A stretch of DNA of 64,000 nt from a virus, in IMG/VR virus record IMGVR_UViG_3300028394_002328, positions 248,001 to 312,000 of that record. One strand, given 5' to 3'. Positions 31,515 to 37,725 of this stretch are shown here, one piece after another; positions within the stretch are counted from its first letter, which is position 1, and every line of letters begins with the position of its first letter. The notes beneath the pieces were generated by a model. The model saw only the letters and a program-made list of their open reading frames with translations. It was not told the origin of the DNA and searched no databases. The position numbers and the translations under genes are program-made.

Positions 31515-31576
31515 TTAATCATTTACCGCGATTAGAAAAATATTTATTATTTTATCTATACGCGGAAAATATTATT

Positions 31577-31641
31577 TGGAAGTGCGGGTGGGGTTCGCAC
31601 CCACTGCAATCCGTTCTATTGGACTACGTTGGCACCGCACT
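31577..31641 (-). tRNA. Noncanonical or degenerate tRNA-like gene
   Basis: Acceptor AGTGCGG pairs perfectly with CCGCACT, followed by T and encoded CCA; T-arm GTGGG/CCCAC with loop TGCGAAC. The 62-nt body is about ten bases too short for a cloverleaf: between the acceptor and T-arm there is a single 7-bp stem GTAGTCC/GGATTGC with an 8-base loop and no separate D-arm. The U73 discriminator and a GCA triplet hint at a relic of tRNA-Cys, but the anticodon cannot be fixed. Confidence 0.45.
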
Positions 31642-31646
31642 ATATT

Positions 31647-31683
31647 TGGCGCACCGTAGGGGACTTGAACCATCATGCATGAT
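31647..31683 (-). pseudogene. tRNA 3' fragment (T-loop, acceptor strand and CCA)
   Basis: On the minus strand GGTTCAAGTCCCC, then acceptor ACGGTGC, G discriminator and CCA. No matching 5' half lies directly upstream, where tRNA-Asp sits instead. The complementary GCACCGT occurs at 32245-32239, on the other side of the HNH gene, followed by a D-loop-like stretch with A14, GG and A21. A 12-bp palindrome, ATCATGCATGAT, lies at its upstream end. Confidence 0.4.
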
Positions 31684-31684
31684 T

Positions 31685-31759
31685 TGGCGGTCCCAAGGGG
31701 TAACGATCCCCTTCTTTCAGCGTGACAGGCTGATGTGCGTCCATGAACACTTTGAGACC
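31685..31759 (-). tRNA. tRNA-Asp (GTC) with unusual T-loop
   Basis: Acceptor GGTCTCA / TGGGACC (one wobble), D-stem GTGT/GCAC, anticodon stem TCAGC/GCTGA with loop CTGTCAC, T-stem AGGGG/CCCCT, discriminator G as expected for Asp, CCA encoded. The T-loop is ATCGTTA, with the usual T54 and A58 exchanged for A54 and T58. Its first base is the last base of the HNH stop codon. Confidence 0.8.
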
Positions 31760-32187
31760 TAACTCAATCTACTGCCAATGGGCATTCTACCATTACGAAT
31801 GTCATTGCCCAACTTAGCAGCCTCTTTAATTCTTTGTTTGCCCTCGTCGCTAGCATTCTTGACACCCCAAGTTTCAGTTTGAGTATGACAATTAGGACAA
31901 AGATAACGATAATTTTCTAGTCTATCGTTTTTGTTGTTTCCGTCAATGTGGTCAATCTGAAGTCGTATCGGCTTGCCGTTATATTCAGATATACCACATT
32001 CAGTACATTTGTACTCGGTGAATCTTCTAAAATATGAAAGTGCGTTTGACTTAGTGTAAATACCACTTTCAATCTTTTCTTTTAATACATGTTGTATACC
32101 ACATTCATTACAGCAATATTTGCCCTTACTTTGAGAGGGGTGCCACATAAATTTGGTATCGCAGTTTAAGCAGTTCTTTTTCGGCAT
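31759..32187 (-). CDS. HNH endonuclease within tRNA cluster
   Basis: 142 residues: N-terminal zinc finger (CLNCDTKFMW, KYCCNECG), second pair KCTECG, then QIDHIDGNNKNDRLENYRYLCPNCH, the HNH core (DH, N, H) with a zinc pair. This is a homing-type HNH nuclease as found in phage introns and intergenic spaces. SD AAAGGAC. Its stop shares a base with the 5' end of tRNA-Asp, and hairpin-forming DNA with a possible split-tRNA relic flanks it, consistent with insertion into a tRNA gene or cluster. Confidence 0.9.
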   Translation of the reverse strand: MPKKNCLNCDTKFMWHPSQSKGKYCCNECGIQHVLKEKIESGIYTKSNALSYFRRFTEYKCTECGISEYNGKPIRLQIDHIDGNNKNDRLENYRYLCPNCHTQTETWGVKNASDEGKQRIKEAAKLGNDIRNGRMPIGSRLS

Positions 32188-32231
32188 AGGTTAGTCCTTT
32201 GATAAAGTATTTATCACTCTAACCTAGAAAT

Positions 32232-32289
32232 TGCGCTAACGGTGCATATACTGACAGGCTTTACACCTGATTGGACATTTGCTAGCGCA
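32232..32289 (-). other. Structured spacer upstream of the HNH gene
   Basis: TGCGCTA/TAGCGCA (32289-32283 and 32238-32232) encloses a smaller stem CAGG/CCTG. It contains the GCACCGT that matches the tRNA 3' fragment at 31651-31657. A second inverted pair, TAGGTTAG/CTAACCTA, spans the HNH ribosome binding site (about 32188-32227) and could regulate its translation. Confidence 0.45.
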
Positions 32290-32316
32290 CTCAGTCTAAT
32301 GTCTAAATCATCAACT

Positions 32317-32390
32317 TGGCAGGGGTATAGGGATTCGAACCCCAACGAACGGAATCAAAATCCGGTATGCTACCATTACATCATACCCCA
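32317..32390 (-). tRNA. tRNA-Gln (TTG)
   Basis: 5' T followed by GGGGTA pairing with TACCCC; T1 faces T72 unpaired, as tolerated in Gln tRNAs; anticodon loop TTTTGAT; discriminator G; CCA encoded. Confidence 0.9.
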
Positions 32391-32397
32391 ATTGTCT

Positions 32398-32474
32398 TGG
32401 TGGGTCCACCCGGACTCGAACCGGGAACTCTCAGATTAAAAGTCTGATACTCTGACCAATTGAGTTATGGACCC
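32398..32474 (-). tRNA. tRNA-Lys (TTT)
   Basis: Acceptor GGGTCCA / TGGACCC; anticodon stem CAGAC-type with loop CTTTTAA; T-loop TTCGAGT; CCA encoded. Confidence 0.93.
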
Positions 32475-32481
32475 GAAAACT

Positions 32482-32557
32482 TGGCTCCCCGGGGTAGGAT
32501 CGAACTACCGACACCCTGATTAACAGTCAGGTGCAACTACCGCTGTGCTACCGAGGA
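32482..32557 (-). tRNA. tRNA-Asn (GTT), copy 1
   Basis: Acceptor TCCTCGG / CCGGGGA; anticodon stem CTGA/TCAG with loop CTGTTAA; discriminator G; CCA encoded. It differs at many positions from the second Asn tRNA at 33356-33431. Confidence 0.9.
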
Positions 32558-32563
32558 ATAAAC

Positions 32564-32770
32564 TTACAACTCTACACGCTCACGAAAATAAGAGTCCCAA
32601 CCCTCTTCAGGGGGAGCTCCTATTACACGAGTTTCAACAAAAAATCGATAATCTCCAAAAGTTACAGTGTATTCACGGGCGGCGTCAACTGCCTGTGAAC
32701 GTGATTCATAGACACCAAGAACTTCTGTCCCTTCAGGACCTTCATCAGTGACTAGAACATATACTTGCAT
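32564..32770 (-). CDS. Small phage protein of unknown function (68 aa)
   Basis: MQVYVLVTDEGPEGTEVLGVYES begins a beta-hairpin and helix (SQAVDAAREY), a pattern common to small proteins in large phages. SD AAAGGAA and a consensus promoter at 32812-32840 make it a self-contained cassette between tRNA genes, 6 bp before tRNA-Asn. Confidence 0.8.
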   Translation of the reverse strand: MQVYVLVTDEGPEGTEVLGVYESRSQAVDAAREYTVTFGDYRFFVETRVIGAPPEEGWDSYFRERVEL

Positions 32771-32811
32771 GATAGTTCCTTTTCTGTTCGTTTTTTCTCA
32801 CTACAGAAACT

Positions 32812-32840
32812 ATTATACATACCTACCGATTAATTGTCAA
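32812..32840 (-). promoter_or_regulatory. Sigma-70 promoter
   Basis: TTGACA (32840-32835) and TATAAT (32817-32812), 17-bp spacer starting ATTAATC. It probably also drives the tRNAs at 32557-32317. Confidence 0.85.
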
Positions 32841-32878
32841 ACGCTTGTTGCTAGTTGTTTTTTAGCAACAGTGATATT

Positions 32879-32954
32879 TGGTGCCTCCACTTGGACTTGA
32901 ACCAAGGACTTCCACCTTATCAAGGTGATACTCTACCAACTGAGTTATAGAGGC
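32879..32954 (-). tRNA. tRNA-Ile (GAT)
   Basis: Acceptor GCCTCTA / TGGAGGC; anticodon stem CACCT/AGGTG with loop TGATA-type; T-loop TTCAAGT; CCA encoded. Confidence 0.92.
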
Positions 32955-32958
32955 AATT

Positions 32959-33036
32959 TGGTCGGGGATGCAGGATTCGAACCTGCGACCTTCTGCTCCC
33001 AAAGCAGACCGTCTAACCGGACTGACGTAATCCCCG
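32959..33036 (-). tRNA. tRNA-Pro (TGG)
   Basis: Acceptor CGGGGAT / ATCCCCG; anticodon stem CTGCT/AGCAG with loop TTGGG-type; T-loop TTCGAAT; CCA encoded. Confidence 0.92.
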
Positions 33037-33043
33037 AATTCTA

Positions 33044-33117
33044 TGGCTCCGGTGGATGGAATCGAACCACCACTAGCGGTTTTGGAGACCGCCGCACTGC
33101 CATTATACTACACCGGA
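33044..33117 (-). tRNA. tRNA-Trp (CCA)
   Basis: Acceptor TCCGGTG / CACCGGA; anticodon stem GCGGT/ACCGC with loop CTCCAAA; discriminator G; CCA encoded. Confidence 0.93.
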
Positions 33118-33123
33118 ATTGTT

Positions 33124-33209
33124 TGGTGGAGTGTACTGGGATCGAACCAGTCGTGCCATAAAGACGGCGGATTTACAGTCCACTGCATCACCATTGATGC
33201 TTCCACTCC
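33124..33209 (-). tRNA. tRNA-Tyr (GTA)
   Basis: Class II with long variable arm; acceptor GGAGTG pairs with CACTCC (seventh pair mismatched); anticodon loop CTGTAAA; CCA encoded. Confidence 0.92.
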
Positions 33210-33275
33210 ATATTGAAACACACTTTTTAGTTCTTTCGACCTCTCCGCGTTCGGTAAAGGTAATGTGTTTTAATA

Positions 33276-33351
33276 TGGCGCGACTGGAGAGATTCGAACT
33301 CCCGACAGACCGGGTAGAAGCCGGATACTCTATCCACTGAGTTACAGTCGC
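33276..33351 (-). tRNA. tRNA-Arg (TCT)
   Basis: Acceptor GCGACTG / CCAGTCGC; anticodon stem CCGG/CCGG with loop CTTCTAC; discriminator G; CCA encoded. Confidence 0.92.
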
Positions 33352-33355
33352 AATA

Positions 33356-33431
33356 TGGCTCCTCGACCTGGGCTCGAACCAGGGACCAACGGATTAACAG
33401 TCCGGCACTCTACCAACTGAGCTATCGAGGA
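33356..33431 (-). tRNA. tRNA-Asn (GTT), copy 2
   Basis: Acceptor TCCTCGA / TCGAGGA perfect; anticodon stem CGGA/TCCG with loop CTGTTAA; discriminator G; CCA encoded. Ten bases of its 5' end overlap the end of the glycosyltransferase-like gene. Confidence 0.93.
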
Positions 33432-34240
33432 AAAAATTTTGTAAATGTGTTATTTAATAACGTTGTATTTAAACCTCTAAAACTTAAATATTCTATCAAG
33501 AAAGATAAACTATTATTATTTTCTTTAATACGCAAATTTCTATGTATTCCTAAAACAAAACTGTTTTCATATATCTTTTCTAAGACTTTTTCTGTAGGCA
33601 ATGAAGTTCGGTAATTCATAAACAACTTATTCATGCCGCTACTACAATGTAGTAATTCTGAATTAGGTAAAAACATATTATATAATGCAAACTCACTTGG
33701 CAATTCATCCTCAAAAAATAATGACGTATAATCAGTACAAATTATAGAATTGACTATAGATGTATTCATCTTATAAGGAGTCATGTAGTCAATATGAAGT
33801 TTTGGAATTTCTTTCTTATATTTTTTAGAAGTTTTTTCTAAAAAAACATCTACATCCATTCGTTTTTTGTTACCTTTATAATAAATGAACAAAGATCCAT
33901 TACCGTGAGGTACATTCCAATCAGTAAGAGTGAATGGCTTTATAAAAAAATTCTTACTATCTAATATCAAATAATTTTCAGTATTAATTTTTTTAGCAAT
34001 TTCTAATTTTAGAATTTGCTGTTGCCGCCAGCCAGATTGTAATACCAAATCATTTTGTATTAGTACTAATTTATGTCTAGTATAATACGGCGACAATGCC
34101 GATTGCCATTCACTTAATTCAATTTTAGTATCCTGAATTATAACGAAATGAGTTACATTGTCTATTACAAATTCCAAACTTGATGCTTGCAATAACATTG
34201 CATCAAAATCGGTACTAAAGGTAACAGTAACAAAATTCAT
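33422..34240 (-). CDS. Glycosyltransferase-like protein (DUF6492-like)
   Basis: 272 residues. THFVIIQDTKIELSEW, GWRQQQILKLEIAK and ENYLILDSKNFFIKPF follow the DUF6492 pattern, a GT-A-like family in which DSK replaces the usual DxD. It may transfer a sugar to a surface or virion acceptor. The stop TAG lies in the 5' end of tRNA-Asn. The ATG directly follows an AT-rich ATTTAAAT and no SD is visible. Confidence 0.75.
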   Translation of the reverse strand: MNFVTVTFSTDFDAMLLQASSLEFVIDNVTHFVIIQDTKIELSEWQSALSPYYTRHKLVLIQNDLVLQSGWRQQQILKLEIAKKINTENYLILDSKNFFIKPFTLTDWNVPHGNGSLFIYYKGNKKRMDVDVFLEKTSKKYKKEIPKLHIDYMTPYKMNTSIVNSIICTDYTSLFFEDELPSEFALYNMFLPNSELLHCSSGMNKLFMNYRTSLPTEKVLEKIYENSFVLGIHRNLRIKENNNSLSFLIEYLSFRGLNTTLLNNTFTKFFPR

Positions 34241-34271
34241 ATTTAAATTACTGTCAGTAACGAGGGGCTAT

Positions 34272-34475
34272 CTATTTCATCAAAACCATTACTTTTTCAA
34301 AAGTTTCCTCAACTTCCCATGTACCGTGGGGAGGAGCAAACACAAAAGTAACTTCTTCTGATGTTCCATCTTCACGCAAGATAGTGCTTCTATGTACCGT
34401 TGCAATCAAATCTTTTCTAATTGCGACTTTTTTCCCTTTATGTGCGGGGTTAGCGTTGGTGAGTTTAATAAACAT
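34272..34475 (-). CDS. Small phage protein of unknown function (67 aa)
   Basis: MFIKLTNANPAHKGKKVAIRKDLIATV, then a beta-rich segment with VTFVFAPPHGTWEVEET and a final helix; a pattern of small phage proteins resembling SH3-like domains. It is flanked by tRNA-Thr and the glycosyltransferase-like gene. The SD is weak. Confidence 0.7.
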   Translation of the reverse strand: MFIKLTNANPAHKGKKVAIRKDLIATVHRSTILREDGTSEEVTFVFAPPHGTWEVEETFEKVMVLMK

Positions 34476-34497
34476 TGTATTTTCTTTTAAAGTAAAT

Positions 34498-34573
34498 TGG
34501 TGCCCCCTGACGGATTCGAACCGCCGACCTACTGATTACAAATCAGTTGCGCTACCAGCTGTGCCAAGAGGGC
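34498..34573 (-). tRNA. tRNA-Thr (TGT)
   Basis: Acceptor GCCCTCT / AGGGGGC; anticodon stem CTGAT/ATCAG with loop TTGTA-type; T-loop TTCGAAT; CCA encoded. Confidence 0.92.
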
Positions 34574-34597
34574 GTGTTAATATTTAATTAGTATACA

Positions 34598-35158
34598 CTA
34601 ACTCAATAAAATTCTACTATGTTTTGGTAATCCTGCTCTTAAATAATCCATCTGATCAGCCAAAATATTACGATTTTGTAATATCATATTTTCAAAATGG
34701 TTTGGCACATATGGAACATATAGTAGTTCCATTCTTGCCTCTTTAAGAGTTTTACACCCTTTCATAGCGTTACAATCTTTACATGCGGTAACTACATTCA
34801 TCCATACATTTTCCCCACCTTTGCTTTTGGGGATAATATGGTCTCTGCTTAGGCTGTTAACATTGGGAAAATAATCACCACAATATGCACAGATATGTCT
34901 ATCTCTACCAAACAATGTTCTATTGCCTAGTGCTACTTTACTATGCTTAGTTGGATTAAATCCATGTCCTTTGATAGCAATAATTGATTGAGTTTCAATG
35001 TAACTTAGTTCGCCATTGCGTTGAATTCCACCACGATATTTAGCCACAATTTCACCCATAGTCCATGCAACACTTTTGGTTGCATGGTAAAGAATTGCGT
35101 TATCATATGAAATCCACTGTCGGGGCGTTCCCGATATATCCAGTGCTAAAACTGACAT
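34598..35158 (-). CDS. HNH endonuclease (McrA-like)
   Basis: 186 residues. ICAYCGDYF (first zinc Cys pair), LSRDHIIPKSKGGENVWMN (HNH motif DH...N) and VTACKDCNAMKG (second Cys pair and final position) make a classical HNH domain at about residues 85-150. The N-terminal 80 residues (LALDISGTPRQWISYDNAI) match phage and cyanobacterial HNH proteins of this length. SD AAGGAG. Confidence 0.92.
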   Translation of the reverse strand: MSVLALDISGTPRQWISYDNAILYHATKSVAWTMGEIVAKYRGGIQRNGELSYIETQSIIAIKGHGFNPTKHSKVALGNRTLFGRDRHICAYCGDYFPNVNSLSRDHIIPKSKGGENVWMNVVTACKDCNAMKGCKTLKEARMELLYVPYVPNHFENMILQNRNILADQMDYLRAGLPKHSRILLS

Positions 35159-35262
35159 TAAAAACTCCTTGTTACTAACTATTTACAGTATGATCAATTT
35201 GGTAGAAATATCTATATGATACGTACCGCATTATACTAAATATATCTACGCTATAGAATCCA

Positions 35263-35451
35263 TTAGCGCATACTATCAAGTTTACTTTCTGGTATTTTTT
35301 TAAGAGAATCTTTGCGAACCAAACAATCTCTTTGAGTACCATATTTAAACACACGCAAATATTCAATGCCATCAATCAACCTAATGTCGTTAGGGTTCTT
35401 GCATGAATATTTTTCTTTATTAACTAAATTTTCAAAATATGTTGTTTTCAT
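35263..35451 (-). CDS. Small phage protein of unknown function (62 aa)
   Basis: Basic protein with SD AAGGAG directly upstream and a ~200-nt structured leader from the promoter at 35659-35687. Three regularly placed cysteines (Cys17, Cys43 and YSCKNP context) but no recognised motif. Another frame across these bases (35175-35375) has no SD and is rejected. Confidence 0.72.
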   Translation of the reverse strand: MKTTYFENLVNKEKYSCKNPNDIRLIDGIEYLRVFKYGTQRDCLVRKDSLKKIPESKLDSMR

Positions 35452-35454
35452 GAT

Positions 35455-35652
35455 TACTCCTTAATATGAACACTCTGGGGCCTCGCCTTACCAGGGCAAG
35501 CCTATGTCCGTCCCAAAGTGTGTAGTAAAACATACTACATGTAATATGCTTTACTACTCGGTATTTTTCAAGCCACATTAGGCTTTTCATCCACCGCGCC
35601 GCCCGTTTCTCCGATTTATAGTGCGGAGTAGGTCCTCGTTACCTTACACTGT
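35455..35652 (-). ncRNA. Structured ~200-nt leader RNA or small RNA
   Basis: This sits between a strong promoter and the SD of the 62-codon gene. It folds into clear stems: GTAGTAAA/TTTACTAC (35522-35557), CACTCTGGGG with TCCCAAAGTG (35471-35520, one mismatch), and CTCCG/CGGAG near 35610-35630. It is GC-richer than its surroundings. It could be a riboswitch-like leader or a separate sRNA; I checked it by eye against tmRNA, RNase P, 6S and glutamine-type motifs and saw no match. Confidence 0.55.
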
Positions 35653-35658
35653 CTTTCA

Positions 35659-35687
35659 ATTGTATCTCAATCTTCCTTTTCTGTCAA
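35659..35687 (-). promoter_or_regulatory. Sigma-70 promoter of the structured leader
   Basis: TTGACA (35687-35682) and TACAAT (35664-35659), 17-bp spacer, directly downstream of a terminator. Confidence 0.8.
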
Positions 35688-35690
35688 CCA

Positions 35691-35719
35691 TAAAAAAACC
35701 TCGGAATATTCCGAGGTTC
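35691..35719 (-). terminator. Rho-independent terminator
   Basis: Perfect palindrome AACCTCGGAA/TTCCGAGGTT (35698-35719) followed on the minus strand by seven T. It ends the transcript of the genes at 35.74-36.47 kb. Confidence 0.9.
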
Positions 35720-35741
35720 TGATAATTCGTATGTTTACTTG

Positions 35742-35837
35742 TTATCCAAACCTCGGAGTAGCCCTTCTATCAGATGTGGGATAGGCTGTCTCCAATGACC
35801 ATGATTTAATATAGGTTGATAAGAAACAAGTTTTCAT
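35742..35837 (-). CDS. Possible 31-residue microprotein
   Basis: ATG at 35837 gives MKTCFLSTYIKSWSLETAYP and a further 11 residues ending TPRFG, stopping 22 bp before the terminator. A GATAAATA motif ends 5 bp before the ATG, as for the other presumptive leaderless genes here. Alternatively this stretch is a non-coding RNA; the region also forms stems with the terminator repeat (CCTCGGAGT at 35753). Confidence 0.4.
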   Translation of the reverse strand: MKTCFLSTYIKSWSLETAYPTSDRRATPRFG

Positions 35838-35842
35838 AAAGC

Positions 35843-35850
35843 TATTTATC
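35843..35850 (-). promoter_or_regulatory. T4-like late promoter motif
   Basis: GATAAATA on the minus strand, 5 bp before the ATG at 35837. No SD. Confidence 0.45.
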
Positions 35851-35871
35851 CCTAATTATTATTTTAAATAA

Positions 35872-36474
35872 TTACCAACTAGCTAATACACAATATCTAG
35901 TATATACTTCTAATGGTAATGTCCAATCATCTTCTATTTTAAATCCACGAGATACTAATTCTTTTATCAAAGGCTCGGTACTAGTAACAGTATTAATATG
36001 AGTATCTATTTGAAAATCTGTACTTTGTAAATAAACATATCCTGATTCATACTTTTTAAAGTTTAACCAATCATAATTCATATGCTCACATGAGGTATTA
36101 ACTATCAAGGTATTGTTCTTAATATTATCTTCCCAAGTATTACATTGCGTTGCATCGGCAATTATTGATTTAAAATCCCAATCATAGTTTAATTTTCTAC
36201 TGAAATTAGCCCAAAAATGATCTAGTTCAATTCCTATAGCACTTTTGATAATATCATGTTCATGTAACATATGGGGCAGCATACCATGCCACTGCCCCAT
36301 AAAGATACAATAATAATCAGTTAAATTAGATAGGTGTTTAACCGCGCCAATCTTACTATGCAATTGTGAGTAAGTTAACCCATGTCTTAGATGCCTATGT
36401 GTGGCTTCATCAACATTTAAACCCCATTCACTAACTTGCATGAGTCTCCCAATTGAATTGGCTAGTTTTTCCAT
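35872..36474 (-). CDS. Methyltransferase-fold phage protein
   Basis: 200 residues. AIGIELDHFWANFSRKL, SIIADATQCNTW and NTLIVNTSCEHM give the strand-helix order of a class I methyltransferase from motif II onward, but the Gly-rich motif I is weak (YCIFMGQWHGML). Similar proteins are found in marine T4-like phages. It may be a divergent or inactive enzyme. It is divergent from the methyltransferase that starts at 36521. Confidence 0.6.
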   Translation of the reverse strand: MEKLANSIGRLMQVSEWGLNVDEATHRHLRHGLTYSQLHSKIGAVKHLSNLTDYYCIFMGQWHGMLPHMLHEHDIIKSAIGIELDHFWANFSRKLNYDWDFKSIIADATQCNTWEDNIKNNTLIVNTSCEHMNYDWLNFKKYESGYVYLQSTDFQIDTHINTVTSTEPLIKELVSRGFKIEDDWTLPLEVYTRYCVLASW

Positions 36475-36508
36475 ATACTATATTTAATATATGAGCTAGG
36501 TTTAATAA

Positions 36509-36516
36509 TATAAATA
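36509..36516 (+). promoter_or_regulatory. T4-like late promoter motif
   Basis: TATAAATA, 4 bp before the ATG at 36521. No SD. Confidence 0.6.
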
Positions 36517-36520
36517 TTGT

Positions 36521-37192
36521 ATGCCAAAAATAAATTATTTTTTAGATTCATACAAATATTTTTGCCAATTAAACCAAGATCCAATCACAGGTTCCGTATT
36601 AGACTATGGCTGTAACTATGGAATGTTTTTAGAAAGTAGCAGAAGTTTATTCTCTGAAAACATGTATACTGGTATAGATGTAGACTTAGAGGCATTGCAA
36701 GCTGGTAAGAAAATGTTTCCAAATGCAAAATTTATTCATTATGACAAACATAATTTTATGTACAACCCAACCGGGTCTAGAAGCCTTTGGCCTGACATTA
36801 ATGAACAATTTGATTGTATTATAAGTTATAGTGTCATAACACATACCACAAAAGAAGACATGTTAGATGCTATTGCCTGGCTCTATACTAAGTTGAAATC
36901 AGATAAAAAAATGTTTATTACTTGGTTAGATCAAGAAAATAAAATAGCATTAGCTTACTTTTATCAAAAACGTATGAAAGATTTTGGTAGTTGTGATAGG
37001 ATTCAAACAGAAGATTACGTTTATCTCATTGACAATAAAACATCCAAAGTACCCAATGATGGGATGTTTTTAGCTTTTTACAAAAAAGAATATTTGGCTA
37101 GCTTGTTGTCCGATTATGATTTTTCTTTAGAGCAATCACCTGATTTTACTAATAGATGTTTTCAAGACTGTATAATTATAAAGAAAATATAA
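36521..37192 (+). CDS. Class I SAM-dependent methyltransferase
   Basis: 223 residues with VLDYGCNYGMFLES (motif I), YTGIDVDLEALQ (motif II) and FDCIISYSVITH (motif IV). The substrate is unknown. It is coupled to the oxygenase-like gene downstream by a TAATG overlap, so the two may act in one pathway. Confidence 0.87.
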   Translation: MPKINYFLDSYKYFCQLNQDPITGSVLDYGCNYGMFLESSRSLFSENMYTGIDVDLEALQAGKKMFPNAKFIHYDKHNFMYNPTGSRSLWPDINEQFDCIISYSVITHTTKEDMLDAIAWLYTKLKSDKKMFITWLDQENKIALAYFYQKRMKDFGSCDRIQTEDYVYLIDNKTSKVPNDGMFLAFYKKEYLASLLSDYDFSLEQSPDFTNRCFQDCIIIKKI

Positions 37193-37725
37193 TGAAATAT
37201 TATTTTAAAGTTAATTTTTTAGAGACTAGGAAGTACACTGATTATTTTTTAAAATTAATTTCCTCGACAGTTTTTATTAATAACAGTGTTGCTTCGGTGT
37301 CATTTAATATTAATGATCCGATGATAAAAGAAATTTCTTCAACATTGAAAGAACTGCAATTACCTATGATTGGTCAATTTATATTTTTTAAACATCACCG
37401 TAATCAAGATATACACAAAGAAGATATCAGATGTAGTTTAAATTTGCCTTTAATAGGATATGAAAACTCATTGATGCATTTTTATCAAATTAATGCTTTA
37501 CCTATAAAGAAAAAAAGTGCTTATTATTATAAAGAAACTGATGAAAAAACAATAATAGAGACTTTACCAGGTACAAACGAATGGGTTTTGGTTGATTCTT
37601 CCGTACCACATTGCATTGTTAACAGCGATTTTAATAATCCTAGATGTACGATAGCCTTAAGATTTTTAGGAAACCCGACACTGGAAGAATTGAAATTTAA
37701 AATTGAACAATTACAGCAACATTAA
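37192..37725 (+). CDS. Fe(II)/2-oxoglutarate oxygenase-like protein A
   Basis: 177 residues. The C-terminal part (SSVPHCIVNSD, then RCTIALRFLGNPTLEEL) is clearly homologous to the protein at 49715-50287 (TSVPHLVKNLD, RWCLSLRFKGNPTFEE), and the family layout HxD/E...H...R of the double-stranded beta-helix oxygenases is recognisable. The first metal site (IHKEDIR) is less standard than in the 49.7-kb copy. Start at 37192 in a TAATG overlap. Confidence 0.65.
   Translation: MKYYFKVNFLETRKYTDYFLKLISSTVFINNSVASVSFNINDPMIKEISSTLKELQLPMIGQFIFFKHHRNQDIHKEDIRCSLNLPLIGYENSLMHFYQINALPIKKKSAYYYKETDEKTIIETLPGTNEWVLVDSSVPHCIVNSDFNNPRCTIALRFLGNPTLEELKFKIEQLQQH

Noticed and set aside
31577-31641. Confident tRNA-Cys or tRNA-Arg call
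   Set aside because: The body is about ten bases short and no standard anticodon arm can be drawn; it is listed only as tRNA-like.
32242-33340. Plus-strand open frames over tRNA cluster 2
   Set aside because: They are translations of antisense tRNA sequence (recurrent W.DSN, LPTD motifs are familiar tRNA artefacts).
35455-35652. tmRNA, RNase P RNA, 6S RNA or glutamine riboswitch
   Set aside because: None of the invariant sequences of these classes could be found; GGACGGACATAGG looks only loosely like the glutamine motif.
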